From NCBI GenBank assembly GCA_004431415.1, contig QPMI01000043.1, positions 62,001 through 126,000 on the forward strand: a DNA stretch of 64,000 nt, written 5' to 3'. Origin of the DNA: Cyanophora paradoxa (Eukaryota; Glaucocystophyceae; Cyanophorales; Cyanophoraceae). The notes under the pieces were generated by a model, which worked only from the letters and a program-made list of their open reading frames with translations, had not been told where the DNA came from and searched no databases. Positions 1 through 12,692 of the stretch are shown here, piece after piece. The translations under genes and the position numbers were made by a program. Positions within the stretch are counted from its first letter, which is position 1; each line of letters starts with the position of its first letter.

Positions 1-460
1 TTTCGCCGCCATCGCTTCCGCGGCAGGCGTGCTGCCTCAAAGCGCCCAGCCTGCAGCTCAGGTGCTCCTCGGAACGTCGTAATCGCTACAGACCAGACGG
101 AGCCGTCTCCATGCTTGCGGTGCAGCACCCCATTTTGTGCATAAAGCGGACAGGACTCTTCTGCAGACTGCAGGAACTCTGCAGCGGGTGGGCCGCCGCC
201 AGCTGACGACGGTCTGTTATAGGGTTTCGCGCTGGGCGCGCTGCAAACGCTTCCAATCGCTCAGGGTTGTTAGCTAGAGCGGCTCCCGGCGCTGGACGCG
301 CTGCCCGCTGGCTCCAGCGGTCTGGCACTGGCTGCGACTGGCTGTCACTGGCAGCGAGCAGGGATACCGCAAAGCTGAGAGGCAGTGCTTGAGCTAGTGT
401 CAACGTTTACTCCGGAGAGAACTTCGTACACCGCGAGCTGAGGCCTAGGCACGCGAGCGC
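1..460. other. Left edge, upstream of the P450 gene
   Basis: No complete gene is seen here. Bases 2-82 read open on the plus strand in an Ala/Gln-rich frame ending in TAA, and could be the last codons of a gene cut off by the window edge. There is too little to name it. From about 90 to 460 the base composition drops and no convincing exon is visible, so this is probably the 3' flank of that gene plus the promoter of the P450. Confidence 0.3.
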
Positions 461-2364
461 ATGCACCAGCATCGAGCGCTGGTGCTCGCCGCGGGTGCGG
501 CGGCGGCCGCGGTCTGGGCGTGGTGGCGGTCGAGAATTTCATCGCTGGAAGCGAGCACAGGCGCGCCAGTGATCCGGGTCGGCTGGCCGATCATCGGGAC
601 GGCAAGAGGTGCGCATGCGCCGCCGAGTCGGCGCGGCGCCGCCCGGACCACCTGTCCCCCGCCGACGGCTGCTGCGCAGCGTTCCGGAAGGATCCTCTCA
701 AGCTCCTGCGCGAGGCTCGCGAAGCTTACCCCGACGCCGGCGGCGTGAGCCTCGACCTGCGTCAGCGCGGCCCCCTCCGACTCCGCCTGGCCCGCGGCTG
801 ACGCTTCCGTGCGCAGTGGCGATGCAGCTGACGGTCGTGTGGGGCGAGGAGGAGGTCGTCGCGTACCACAAGAGCCCGCGGCCCGTGCTGTCGACGCGGC
901 CCTTCATCGACCGCAACTGGGAGCCAGTCTTCGGGCCGCGCTCGGAGGCGGCGCGGGCGCACCAGTACGGGGCCAGCGGGCACGAGTCGGAGGACTTCAA
1001 GTACATCTCGCGGGCCGTCTCGCGGCCGCAGCTGGAGGCGTTCCTCCCTGTCGAGCTCCGCGTCGCCGCCGAGGAGGTGGCGCGCTGGGCGGCGGCGCCC
1101 TGCTTCGAGGCGTACGAGGCGGCCTCGCGGCTCGTCATGCGCGCCAACGTCCTCTTTTTCCTTGGGCCCGCCTTCGAGCCGCACGTCGACCGCATCGCCG
1201 AGACCTTCCTCCGCCTCGAGCAGACGGCGCGCCCGCCCGGGAGGAGGGCGCCCCAGCCCGCCGCTGACGCCCGGGGCCCCGCAGGCTGTGTCGCCTCAGA
1301 TGTGGGTGGGCGGCCTTGCGCGGCGGCGGGCCGCGCGGCTGCAGCGGCGCCTGGCGACGATCTTCACGGGCGTCTGGCGCTCCGCCGGCATCCGCCCCGC
1401 CCAGGAGGGGGTGCCCGCCGCCCCCGCCCCCCGCCGCCCCGCCCGCATTGACGCGCGAGCGCAGCTGGGGGGCTTCCTGGCCCACTTCCCCGACTTCTAC
1501 GAGGAGAAGGACTTCGTGCACATCCTTATCGGTCCGCACGAGCCGGCCCGTGCCGGCGGCGCCGCTCGCCGGGGCGCGGCCGGCGCCGCTCGAGGCGGGG
1601 GCGGGCAGGGATGCTCTTCGGGGCGCACACGACGACGGCGGGGACGCTCTCCTGGCTCCTCGCCTCCCTCGCCCAGCACCCCGAGCGCGCCGCGCGCCTC
1701 GCCGCCGAGCAGGCCGCCATCGTCGCCGCCCGCGGGCCCGCCCTCGACCTCGCCGCCCTCGACGAGGCGCCGCTCCTGGGCCGCCACTTCAAGGAGGTCG
1801 TCCGCCTGCACACCGTGCCCCTCACCGTCCGCGTCGCCGCCCAGCCCTGCACCGTCCCGCCCCGCGCCCCTCCGCCCCGCGCGCAGGCCCTGCCGGGCTG
1901 ACGGCCTCGCAGCTGGGGCGGTACCGGATCCCGGCGGGGCGGCACGTCGCGTCGAGCCCGCTGATCTCCAACTCGGACCCGGCGACCTTCGAGGACCCGC
2001 TGGCCTTCGCCCCGGAGCGCTGGGAGCGGCCCGACGCGACGCCGGCCGGCCTGGAGCGGTACCGGCAGAACCTCTTCGGGCACGGCTTCCACCAGTGTCT
2101 CGGGGAGAAGTACGCTACTTACCTGATCAAGGTCCGTGGCCGCTGCAGCTGGCGCCGTGCACGGGCGCCGGGTTGCCGCGCCCCTGCAAGCGCGCTCCTC
2201 TGACTCCCTCGCAGCTGGTGGCGGCTTACGTGCTCCGGCGGTACGACGTGCGCTTTGCGGAGGGGGCCGGCCCCGTGCCCCCGCCCCAGGCAGACGTCCT
2301 CCTCGGCTCCCAGTACGCCTCCGGGCCCATCCGCCTCGCCCTCGTGCCCAGGAGCTATAGCTGA
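461..2364 (+). CDS. Cytochrome P450, CYP51-like
   Basis: This is a haem-thiolate monooxygenase most like sterol 14-alpha-demethylase (CYP51), expected at the ER membrane in sterol synthesis. The start at 461 gives an Ala/Val/Trp hydrophobic N-terminal anchor followed by a GWPIIG proline hinge. The I-helix reads LFGAHTTTAGTLSW (about 1612-1655); His in front of the Thr residues is typical of CYP51. The K-helix ExxR is EVVR (about 1795), a PERW motif is at about 2015, and the haem loop FGHGFHQCLG with its Cys ligand is at about 2078-2108. The C-terminal exon ends SYS-stop at 2364. About eight exons are needed; introns are short (for example 609-681 with GT-AG and about 1227-1278 with a likely GC donor). 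The CYP51 assignment is an inference from motifs; P450 membership is firm. Confidence 0.85.
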
Positions 2365-2550
2365 GAAAATTGAAGTCGTCCTGAATTCGAAAAGCTTGCC
2401 CGCGGCTGTGCACGTGCACGTGATCATGAGCGTTAGCCCGGAATTTGATCGGACGTCGATGGGGGATCGGTTTCGACCGGGGTACACCCTATAACAAGGC
2501 AGTTGTAGCGGAGAAAGCACGCGGCTGCGGCTGGCGGTGCGGGGGCAGGC

Positions 2551-5500
2551 ATGGCCTCCAACCGTATCTTCTTCGGCTACAGAGCCGCTGTGCCGGTTCT
2601 GGTGTCGGCGGGCGACTCTGACACCGTCCTTCTTGCCAACTCCAACACCGCCTCAGCGGGTCCGCCCCCCGCGCCCCCGCAGTCTTAGCTTCATGAACTA
2701 TGAGATTAAGTTGCTGCTGGAGTTTACCGGCGGCGGCATCGCGGCGGACCGATCGCCAGTTACCGACCGCGCCCCATAACTCGCAGACCTCGCGCTCTTC
2801 GCGGCGGCCATTGCCGATGACGAGTGCCATGACAACATCCAACTCGTTTCCTTCAATCCTGGTGCGCTCCTGGCACGGGAGAACCACCCTTGCCAAGTCA
2901 ACGGCCTTGGCGTGCCGCCCCGTGTCACCCCTAACGCCAAAGTACCAGGGGATGCAGAGCAGCTCTCCAGTTACCTCGCATACAATGGCGGCGATGGCGC
3001 CCTGGTTCTGGCCGATACCACGGAATCCCAGTCAAACCAGCGCCAGACGGTGTTCACGAGCGCATATGTGCGGCCAACCGCTTTCCTGTGGTCTTTAGAG
3101 TCCCTTCCATGCGCCCGCGTGACCACCCGCGCCGCAGAACGCGTGTCGGGTCCGCCGCCCGCGGCATCATGAGAAGGGCATCCGCGCTGTGTGGGTGACG
3201 CGCTTCGATTACCGCACGAAGGAGGATGTTCAGCGCATTATCCAGAACTGTGCCGATGCGGGCTTCAACACGGTCCACTTCCAGGCGCGCTTGATGGAGA
3301 TATCACGCGTTCTCTCCCATGAAACCTTTGACGCGATCGCAGGTTCGCGGCGATGGCACGGCGTGGTACCGTAGCTCAGTGGAGCCGTGGGCGGAGCAGC
3401 TGGGGCCCAACCCAAGCTTCGACCCGCTGCAGGAGGCCATCCGGTCCGCTCTCGAACCGCGCAGCTCTCGCCGGCGGCCGCTAACTCGAGCGCTTTTTCT
3501 TTTGCACAGCGCTGCGCACGATCGCGGCATGGAGCTCCACGCGTGGGTCAACGTTATGCCCGGCTGGCGCGGTCCGCACCCGCTCCCGCCAAATGGCGTT
3601 TCTTCTCCCGGCCGCCCACGGGCGCGCCCGCAGGCACTTCTCCGCCCCGCGACCCGGAGCAGTTGTACAATAAGCACCCGGAATGGTTCTGGTGCGGCCC
3701 GCGCGGTCGGGATTGCGCTCGCTCTTGCTTGACCGCGTCTGCGCCTGCAGGTACGACCAGAATGGGAAGCGCCAGCCGCTCACAAAGAACTTCTACGTCA
3801 GCGTGAACCCGTGCCTGCCTGAGGTGCGGCCGCTGCTGCGGGTGAGGGCGCCGGGGGGAGGCCGACACGGCGCGCAGGTCCGGCAGTACCTCGTGAACGT
3901 GTGCCGCGAGATTGTCCAGCAGTACGAGGTCGATGGTCTGCACATGGATTACGTCCGCTTCCCGAACGAGGAGAGCGTCCCTTGGGGTGCGACGCGCCGC
4001 GTGGCGCAGGTCTCGTCGAGCCCCGCTCACGCCGCTGGTCGGCAGGCTCGAAGACCGACTACCCGCGGGACGCGCGGACGGTGAACCTGTTCCGGAAGGA
4101 GACGGGGAAGACTCCGGAGGCGGACACGGAGGCGTGGACCAAGTGGCGGTCAGACTGCATCACTTCGCTCGTGCGGGACGTGCGCCGCATGGTCGACGAG
4201 GAGAAGCCCAAGGTCGTCCTCTCATGCGCCGTCTGCGCCGAGCCGGACTACAGCCGCAAGCGCTTCTTCCAGGCGCGCCCGCCCGCCTCGGGGCTGCCGA
4301 CCCGCCGCTCACGGCGCGCCGCAGGACGCACAGCGTTGGCGCGAGGAGTGCCTCGTAGACCACGTGTACCCCATGAACTACACGCAGAGCCTCGAAACCT
4401 TCAACAAGCGGACCTCCACCTGGTGCCCGGCGGACAAGAAGGGTACGCGGCGTCTCGCACCCGCCCCGCCCGCCTCGCTGCCGACGCGGCGGACGGCGCA
4501 GGCTGCACGGGGGTCGTGATGGGCGTGGACATGGGGATCGGCGGCTGGGAGGTGAACAAGCAGCAGGTCGCCTCGGCGACGGATAAGTGCGGCGGCTTCG
4601 CGGCCTTTGCCTACGCGAACCTCTTCGACTCCCACCACCTCGAGTGCGCCGCCAAGGACGGCCACCAGCGCACAAGGTGCGGCCTCCCCGCGCCCGTCCG
4701 CCGCCCCGCGGTGCAGGCCCCCGCCGACGCGCGGGGCGCGATCGAGCAGGAAGGAGCAGAAGCGGCAGGGCCTGGCAGCGTTCATGGCAGGCCTCGGGGG
4801 CGTCATCGACAGCGTGCTGCACGGCGGGCGGGCGCGGCCAGAGGAGACGACGGGCCCCGGGGGCGTCGCCCGGCACGTCTCGGCGGCGGAGGGCGACTCG
4901 GAGTCGCCGGAGCGCGGGCCGCACCGGTACGCGGACGAGCCGCTGGGCGGCCCCGTGGCGGCGGACGGCTGCCCCGCCGGCGGCATCATGGTCGTGCCGG
5001 AGGCCGCCGAGGAGCGCCGCTTCGGCGTCGCCGGCCTCGACGGCTCGGGGCCCCAGGCCGTCACCGTCTCCCGCATCCTCCAGCCCCGCATCAGCCTGCA
5101 GGGGCCGCCCGCGGGCGCCCTCGGCAGGCACCCCTTCGTGGTGGGGCGCCCGACGGGCCCCGCGGAGCTGGCGCCGGCGACGTTCGTCACGCACACGCTG
5201 CAGCCCGGGGAGACGCTGATGGCGCTGACGCGCAAGTACGGGTGCTCGCTGGACGCCATCCGCGCCGCCAACGAGTCGACGCTGCGGGACCTCCACCTCG
5301 TCCCCGTCGGCCAGCGCATCCGCGTCCCCGTCGGCGCCGTCTCCAAGGCCTCCGCCGCCAACGCCGTCGCCTCCTCCGTCGCCGCCGCCGCCGCCGCCGC
5401 CGCCGCCTCCTCCGCGCCGCGCGCTGCGCCGGCCCCGGCCCGGGCCCCGTCGCCGCCGCCGGCGGAGCAGTCGGTGGTGGTGCAGAAGGGGGACACGCTC

Positions 5501-7600
5501 TTCGGGATCGCGCGGCGGCTGAACGTGGCGATCGACGAGCTGCTGGCGGCCAACGGCATGGACATGGACTCGGCCTCGCTCATCGCCCCGGGCCAGCGCA
5601 TCCGCGCCCCCGCCGCCCGCGCCGCGCCCTTCGCCGAGCAGCCGCGCGCCGTCCGGCCCGTCGCCGCCGAGCTCCCCTCCCCCGACTTTGGCGGGTTCGA
5701 CGAGGAGGTCGCCTGGGCCGACTTCGCGCCGCCGGCGATCCCCGCGGCCCTCGACTACGGCGTCAACTACGACAGCGACGCCGAGAGCGAGGCGGCCGCG
5801 CCGGCCGCCCGCGCCGCCTTCCCCGCGCGCCCTTCCCGAGGCCGACGGCATCGTCCACCCGCCCTCGCTCCTCTCCGCCGCAGCGGCCGCCTTCGCCGGC
5901 CCGGCGCCGGCGCCGGCGCGCCTGCGGTGCCCGCGGGCGGCGGAGGCGCTGTTCGGGGAGTGGGTGGCGGAGGGCGAGGAGGAGGAGCTGGGCGCGGCGA
6001 GCGGCTACGAGAGCGCCGAGGAGGTCGTCGGCGACGCCTTCGGCGCCCGCCCGCGCCGCGAGCGCTTCCCCGTGCCGGCGCGGGGCCGCCGGCGGGCCGG
6101 GGGCTTCCTGCTGGGCGAGCTGGAGGCGGAGGGCGACGTGCTCGAGGTCGCCAACAACTGGAGCGAGGCGGCGAACGCGCGCCTCGCGCACGCAGCCGCG
6201 CACCTCCCGCGCTCCCTCACCGGCGAGGTCCGCACCTACCGCACCACCAGCCGCGGCGGGGGCCTCTCCGCCCCCTCCTCGGCCGCCTCGTCGGCCCCCG
6301 CCTCGGGCCGCTCCACGCCGGCCGCCTCCCCCACGCGCGCCGCCCGGCCCCGCGTCGCCCGCGCCGCCATCGCCCAGGACGGCCTCGCCCCGCCGCCGCC
6401 CCGGCCCCGCCCGCGCCCCCGCCCCGGCGCCGCGCCCCGCGCACCGCCGCTCGCACCACCGCCAGGCGCGGCGGAGCGCCCGGCGGAGCTCCTCCGTCTC
6501 CTCCTCCTCCTCCTCCTCGTCGGCGTCGAGCCGGGGGAGCCGCCGGGCAGCCGCCAGAGCGCGCCGATCAGCCTCGCGCGCGGCGCCGCCGCCCTGCCCT
6601 ACGCCACCACCGCCATTAAGCCGGCCGGCCCCGCCCGCCGCGCCCCGCCCGGGCCCGCCCAGGCCGCCGCCTCGGCCGCCGCGCGGCCCCGGCCCCATGG
6701 CCGCAGCCGCAGCCGCTCCCGCAGCCGCAGCCGCGCCGCGTCGCCCTCGCGGACGCGTGCGGGCGTGCCGGCGCCCCTGAAGAAGGCCAAGCGCAGCTTC
6801 GGCGCCGCCGTCGCCGGCACTGTCAAGACCTACCAGGCGAACGGCGCCCGCCCCGCCGCCGCCCCCGCCCCGCCGTCGCACCCAAGCCTCGCCCCGCCCC
6901 GGCCCCTCCGGTCTCGTCCGCGGCAGCCCTCGCGGAGACGCACTCGGCGCCCGTTGCCGCCGCCGCCGCGGCGGCGGCCACCGCGACGGTGATCATCGCG
7001 CCCGTGGCGCCCAAGCCGGCGTCGCTTCCCACGCAGGTCGTCCGCGCCGGCGCCCCCGCCTCGCCGCGGGCGTCCGCGCCGGCTCCCGCGGCGGGGGCGC
7101 CGTTGGCCTCGGCGGCGCTGGCGACGGCCGCCTCGATCGCGGCCGCCACGGCGACCTCGCAGGAGCCCATTGCTGCCGCCGCCCTGCCCCTCCCCGACGA
7201 CTCGGTCCTCTACCGCCGGTCCCCCCCGCCCGCCCCCACCCCGCTCCGCTCGGCCCACTGACGCGCTCCTCGCAGGGCCGTGCGGAAGCCGCCGGCGCCG
7301 CGGTCGGCGTCGCCCGTGCACCGGGTGGAGCACCGGGGGACGGTGACGCCGCAGGCGTTCGGCCCGATCCAGAACATCACGCTGCCGCCGCCCCCCGAGG
7401 AGCTCCTCGCCGGCGCCCGGGCCGCCTCGCCGCAGCGGGGCCCCACGGGGCTCGCCCGCGCCGGGCGCGGCGTCTACCAGAAGATCTGGCCCACCCTCAA
7501 GGACCAGGAGCTCGTCGACGAGGCCCGCCGCTGGCGCCGCATGAACCCCTCGCCCGCCCTCGGCCCCGAGGAGAAGAAGTCCGAGACGGCCGCCAACTGA
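2551..7600 (+). CDS. GHL10-type glycoside hydrolase-like protein fused to two LysM domains
   Basis: A glycoside hydrolase-like 10 (DUF187, TIM-barrel) domain lies at about 3180-4680, with segments RAVWVTRFDYRTKEDV, FNTVHFQVRGDG, ELHAWVNV, VDGLHMDYVRFP and VYPMNYTQ. Two LysM modules follow at about 5185-5335 (HTLQPGETLMALTRKYG) and 5470-5615 (VVVQKGDTLFGIARRLN), joined by Ala/Pro-rich linkers. A long low-complexity tail ends at 7600. LysM modules bind GlcNAc-containing glycans such as peptidoglycan or chitin, so a wall-glycan role is inferred. The splice from the barrel to the LysM part (HQRTR to KEQKRQG at about 4676-4752) stays in frame, which supports one fused gene. The start at 2551 is the least certain part: the exons from 2551 to 3170 show no known domain and no signal peptide. 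The 5.85-7.25 kb tail uses several frames, so its introns are approximate. The upstream P450 is on the same strand, 190 bp away. Confidence 0.65.
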
Positions 7601-8790
7601 GCGCCCCGCCGCCGCTGGCACCGGCACCGGGGCAGGTTCGCCCCGATGTATGTACAGTACCCGCCCGCCCCCGTATCCTTTGCCACCCTCCCTTTCCCTT
7701 TTCAACTTCAACTTTTCGTTCGTAATGAGCCTGTCATTGTTATCCGCAGCATGCATTCCACAATCATTTGCGTGTAGTGAATTGATTCCATTTTTAGTCA
7801 GCGGCATCCTGGGCCCTCGCTGTCCGCCCGGCGACTCGCGCGGTGTGGCCGCCTCGCCGGCGGCCGGCGTTGGGGAGGGGCGCCGTTCTCTGTCGGGCGA
7901 GTTTTAGCTTTAGCTTAGTCAGTGGCGCCTTCTGTACAGAGTGTGTTTTCGAATGATCAGCTCAGGCGCGAATTCGCACGCCCCCAAAAGCCCACTGCCA
8001 GGCTGCCAGGCTGGGATCCCGGAGCTTCTCGAGCTTGTGTTTTGGAAGCCTTGAAGGACAGTGGCTTGTCAATGACTTGCAAGTCGGGCGGCGAGTACAC
8101 CGTACACGTGGGCCAGCCTCAGGGCCTGCAGCTGGCAGTGGCCGCCGGGCCCAGCTAGTGGGCCTCATGATCATGCGCATGCATGCACTGCCGCAGTGAC
8201 CCTGATCCGATGATCATGATCCACTGACCCTGACTCTGCCAGGCTGCCAGGCTGCACCTCATCATGGCATGGCCGGGCTCAGCGCTACTAGGCTAGCTTG
8301 TCACCGGCTCTGTGTGTACATGTCTGAGGGCCGGTTGTCACCGTGGCACGTGGCCGCCCGGAGGCCGCCGGGCCCCAAGGGACCGGGACCTGGCCTGCAG
8401 TGCAATTAAAAAACATGATCATGATTGGGAACGTTACTAAGTTAACAGACTGCAGGCTGCCAGGCTGTGCATGTGCATGTGACGGGGTCGATCATCGGAT
8501 TCCGGAGTCCTTGGCCCGCTTCGTGCATGCACACGTGACTAGTACTCAGTGTGACTTGAAAAACAGAAGCCTTTGAAGCCTTGAAGCTCAAACTTGATTT
8601 CGATTTCGAATTCACGTGAACTGCCATTCAAGGCTTGCGAAAGTAGTACGATCTTGATCCGATTCACTGTACACGATTTACTCTGTCATGAGCCGCAGAG
8701 GCGACGAGATGTCGAGCAGATCGCGTCGAGCTGGATCCGCGCGCCGGCGTCGTCTCGACCCGCCCCGCCCCTCGGGGGCCTCCCGGGGCC
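7601..8790. other. Convergent intergenic stretch with short palindromic repeats
   Basis: This lies between the stops of two convergent genes and is distinctly more AT-rich than the flanks. It holds several copies of the word CCAGGCTGCCAGGCTG or parts of it (near 8000, 8240, 8455) and repeated TGATCATG/GCATGC palindromes. No exon with the local codon bias was seen on either strand. Confidence 0.5.
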
Positions 8791-10356
8791 TCAGTAGTCG
8801 ACCTCGAGGATGCTGACGCAGTCGGGCGGGGCGGGGCACGAGGGGGCCCCCTGCCCGCCCGCCCCGCCCTGCCCGCCCTGCCCCTGCCCCTGCCCCTGGC
8901 GCCCCAGGAGCGCCTCATACTCGGCCATCGCCTCCCGCGCCGCCGCCTCCAGCTCCGCCGCCCGCCCCTCCGCCCGCTCCCGCGCCCCCGCCTCCCGCGC
9001 CGCCTTCGCGTTCGCCGCCTCCAGCTGCCCCCAGCCGCGCTCAGCGGCAGCAGGGAGGCGAGGGCGGAGGGCGGACGGCGGCGCGGAGGGCCCCGAGCTC
9101 CTCCTGCGCGGCGGCCGCGGCGAACTCGAGCGCGCCCGACGCCTGCGCCGGAGGCGCCGCCGGCTGCCGCCGGAGCTCCGTCATCTCCTCCTCGAGCTTC
9201 GAGTGGCGCACCTGCAGGCGCCGCGTCGGGGCGCGGGACGGGGGGTGCAGCGGGCGGGGCGGGGCGGGGGCCTGGAGGGCGGCGAGCTTGTCGCGGAGCT
9301 CCTCGACGCGGGAGCTCTCCTTCTGCGCGTGCAGCACCGCCTGCTTCGCCTTCCCCTCCATCTCCCGCGCCTGCCGCCCCCTCGCCGCCCGGCCCCCGCC
9401 CTGTGAGACGCAGCCCGGTGCGCCCGCGCGCGCGTGAACGGAGCGGACGGGTGGCGCACGTGGCCCTCGGCGCGTCGGAGCTGAGGCGGGGCGGACGGCG
9501 TCGGGCAGGAGGCGGGGCGGGCGGCGCGCGGGCTCACGTGGCCCCGGACCTTCTCGTGGATGCTCTCCTCGCCGTGCGTGGCCGCCGCGCCGGGCGGCGC
9601 CCGGTGCAGCGCTCGCGCCTCCGCCTCCGCGTTTCGCATCCGCATCAGCTCCTGCGTCTTGTGCTGCGGAGCACGGATACTGAGAAGGTCGCGCGCGGCG
9701 CGCGCGGCGGCGCTAGCGCTCTGGCCATGGCCATGACGCGCGCCTTGTTGTCGATGCGCAGAGCCTGGAGCTCATTCTCTGTGAAACAATGAGCTGAGGT
9801 TACACGTGCGGCGCTAGCGCGCGCTGCGTAAACGTGCGCGCCCAGCTGCTGGAACGCGTCGGTCGTTGCAGCCCTCGCTGCGAGCTCCCCCTGCAAAGGC
9901 GGGTTCGTCACGAAGGGCGCGACTCGCAATAAACTGCGAACGTTTGCGCGGACCCGCAAACGCTGGATCTCGTTCTCCTTGGCCTCCAGCGCCTCCTGAA
10001 GGGCCGACACGCGCGCGGGCCACTTCATCACGAGATCGGCGGCTTCCTGGAGCTGGACCGCGAGCGAATAGTCTAACGAGACAGTCTGAGCGTTTGAGGG
10101 CGCGACGGTGTTTGACGGCGCCGGCGTGGCCGCGGCCGCGAAGCTCAACAGCTCTGTGTCAAACGGCGCCGGCGCGCGGGCAGGCGCGAGCTGCGGCGAC
10201 TCGAATTGCTCGCCCTTGATTGACGCGCCCTCATCCTTCTGCGTTTCCTGCATGCGCGCGGAAGGGTCGACGAGAGCATCCGCGAAATCGGCACCAACGA
10301 CGCACCAGCAGATTCCACGGAGCATGAGCCTCGAGAGCCGCGTGGATGCGCTCCAT
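8791..10356 (-). CDS. Coiled-coil protein of unknown function
   Basis: The product is not recognised. Reading on the minus strand, a short first exon starts MERIHAALEAHAP at 10356. It splices with a GTGCG donor and GCATGCAG acceptor to ETQKDEGASIKGEQ at about 10250. Exons rich in Glu, Gln, Ala, Leu and Arg follow with heptad-like spacing: QLQEAADLVMKW, ALQEALEAKENEIQRL, TENELQALRIDN, REMEGKAKQAVLHAQKE, HSKLEEEMTELRRQ. The C-terminal exon ends VSILEVDY-stop at 8791-8793. This composition predicts a long coiled coil, probably structural. At least six short introns interrupt it. It is head-to-head with the F-box gene, with 143 bp between start codons. Confidence 0.6.
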
Positions 10357-10499
10357 TTTGCCCGCGGCCGTGGATATCGCCGAGTCGACGTGTGAAGATG
10401 CGATCAAATTGATCGGGGGAGGGAACTGGGTTGGGATACAGGAGCAAACAAGACCTGGCCTTGTTGTTAGCCGCGCCGTCCTCACTTCTGCGAGCAAGC

Positions 10500-12507
10500 A
10501 TGCCGAATCCAGAAGAGCCCGATCCAGGCGCCGGGGTGGTAGCTTTCGTCCGGTCACCTCGTCTGGTCGACGCTGTTGAAGCCAGCGCCGGGCCCTCCAG
10601 CGCAGAAGAACTGGCGCGTGAACCAGCTGCAGCGCATGAACATGAACCACCCACAAGCACCACGCTGCAGCCGGACGACGGCGCGGGCGTGCTGGTAGCG
10701 CTGCGCGGATCGCTGCATGCGCAGCTGCCACCGCCAGACAGGACAGAGAGCGCCGGCTCGGACGCAGCCCAACTCTCGCAGCTCAGCTCTCTCCCAGAAG
10801 CGCTTCTCGGACACATTTTGACGTTGCGTCCATCTGCCCCGCCCCGCATCGCTCTCCTCGCCTCATATGATCGGCCGGCCCGGCCCGGCCGCATCCACCC
10901 GAGTGCAAAGCCGACGCGCCTCGCAGGTTCCTATCGCTGCAGGATGCTTGGAGGCTGCGGGGCGTCTCGAGGGCGCTGAAGGCGGCGGCGGAGGCGGCGC
11001 CCTACAGCACGCTGCGCCTCGCCCTGCGCGTCCCCTCCACCTTCCACTTCGACCCCGCGCACCCGGAGCCCGACCCGCGCGTCGCGCTGCTCCGCGCCGT
11101 CGCGGCGCTGGTGCGGGGCGGGCGCGTGCGGCTCGCCGAGGGCGCCGCCGTGGAGCTCGAGTGCGCGGAGGCAGACATCTGGGGCCGCGCCCGCGCCGCC
11201 GAGCTCGCCCGGGAGTGCGCCGCCCTCGTGCGCCTCGCCGCCGCCGGCGGCGCCCGCAGCGCGACCGTCGCCGGCTGCCGCGTGGTCCAAGTGGCGGAGG
11301 AGATCTGCGGGTCGGAGGGCGAGCCGGCGCCAGCCCTGGAGCACCTGGGCCTGCGCTACTCGCCGGGGCGCCACTCGGGCTACCACGGGCAGCAGGCGGG
11401 GCGGCCGCTGGACTCGGCGCTGCGCACGCGCCTGCGGGGCCTCCTCGCCCGCCTCCCTGCCCTCCGCTCCCTCGAGATCGCCGGGGCGCCCCTCGGGCGG
11501 GAGACCCTCGCGGCGGCCGCGCAGGGCGCCCCCGCCTCGCCGCACTCGCCGTCGCCCTCGACGCGGGGTCGGCGCTGGGCGCCCTCGCGCCCTCGCGCAC
11601 CTCGAGGCCTCGAGGTGCGCGTCGCGCGGCCCTACCTCCGCGGGCGGCGGAGGACGGCGAGCTCGCCGGCCTCGCCCCGCCCTCGCCGAGCTCGCCGCCG
11701 GCCCGCGGGCCCCCGCCTCCGAACTCTGCGCCTGCTCCGCCCCGGCGGCCGCGAGGCGGCGTGGGCGGCGCTGCAGGGGGCGCAGCTGGCGCCGCTGGCC
11801 GCCCTCGGCGCCCTCGAGGAGCTCCGCTTCGCCCTCGTCGTGCGAGGGGCGGGGCACGCCGACCTCGCGCCCCTCGCCCGCCTCGCGCGCCTTCGCTTCG
11901 CCTCCCTCCGCCTCTGCCCCGCCTCGGCGGCCGCCTGCGGGGGCCTCGCGGCGGCCCTCTCCGGCGGCGGCCTCCCCGCCCTCGAGACCCTCCACCTCCA
12001 CCTCGAGGCCGGCGCGCGCCTCCGACCCCGCCCGCCCCCGCCGCCCGCCTCTTACCCGCGCGCCCCGCAGGCGCGGAGGAGGACCCGGCGCCCCGCGCGG
12101 CGCTGCTGCGGGCGGCGGGGCGCGCGCTGCGCGGTCTGCGGCTGCGCTGCGAGGGCCGCTGGACCCCTCCGAGGCGGCGGCCCTCGCCGCCTGCCCGCGC
12201 CTCGGCCCCATGCACCTCGTCCACGCCGCCCGCGACGCCGCCGGTCTTGCCGCGTACCCCCTCCTGCCCTTCCCCCCGGCTCGACCATCGAGCTGCGCGT
12301 GCCCCGGGCGCGGAGCTGGCGGCGGCGGCGGCGGCGGCGCTGGCTCGCTTCGGGGCGGGGGCGCGGGTGGTGGAGGCGGCGGAGCGGGAGGCGGCGCCGG
12401 CCGGCGATGAGCAGGAGAGCGGGGGCGAGGGAAGCAGCGAGAGCGAGGGGGAGCTCGAGGGCGGCGGCAGCGTGGGAGAGGAGTGGGTGGCGGACGACCT
12501 CACATAG
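10500..12507 (+). CDS. F-box-like protein with leucine-rich helical region
   Basis: After an acidic, Pro/Ser-rich N-terminal part starting MPNPEEPDPGAG at 10500, residues matching an F-box are split over two exons: LSSLPEALLGHIL (about 10790) and FLSLQDAWRLRGVSRALKAA (from about 10927). F-box proteins link substrates to SCF ubiquitin ligases through Skp1. The rest is rich in LxxLxxL patterns such as LPALRSLEIAG, LAALGALEELRFAL and LARLRFASLRL, suggesting degenerate leucine-rich repeats for substrate binding. The C-terminus is acidic (SEGELEGGG to ADDLT-stop at 12507). Reading frames change between about 11520 and 11750 and between 12000 and 12300, so introns there are uncertain. The organisation resembles the F-box gene at 34.5 kb. 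Confidence 0.6.
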
Positions 12508-12692
12508 AAGCAGCACCCGTGCTGCGTAGTTGGCTCCCGAATACCCTTTGTGCCTCGATTTGTGTGCCGTAGGACGTCTGTCCGCGAGGAAAATACTTCG
12601 TTGTTTGGTAACGTGACCGATGCGACCTACCTACCTAGGGCTACAGCTAACTGCTGCAAAAACGCGCGGGGGCCGGCCGGAGAGCGGGCCCC

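Noticed and set aside
3363-3385. tRNA-like word GTAGCTCAGTGGAG
   Set aside because: It lies inside the coding exon for YRSSVEPWAEQ of the GHL10 domain and no cloverleaf can be drawn around it.
4160-5851. Minus-strand open frame of 563 codons
   Set aside because: It overlaps the GHL10 barrel and both LysM domains on the plus strand and shows only Gly/Arg-rich shadow sequence.
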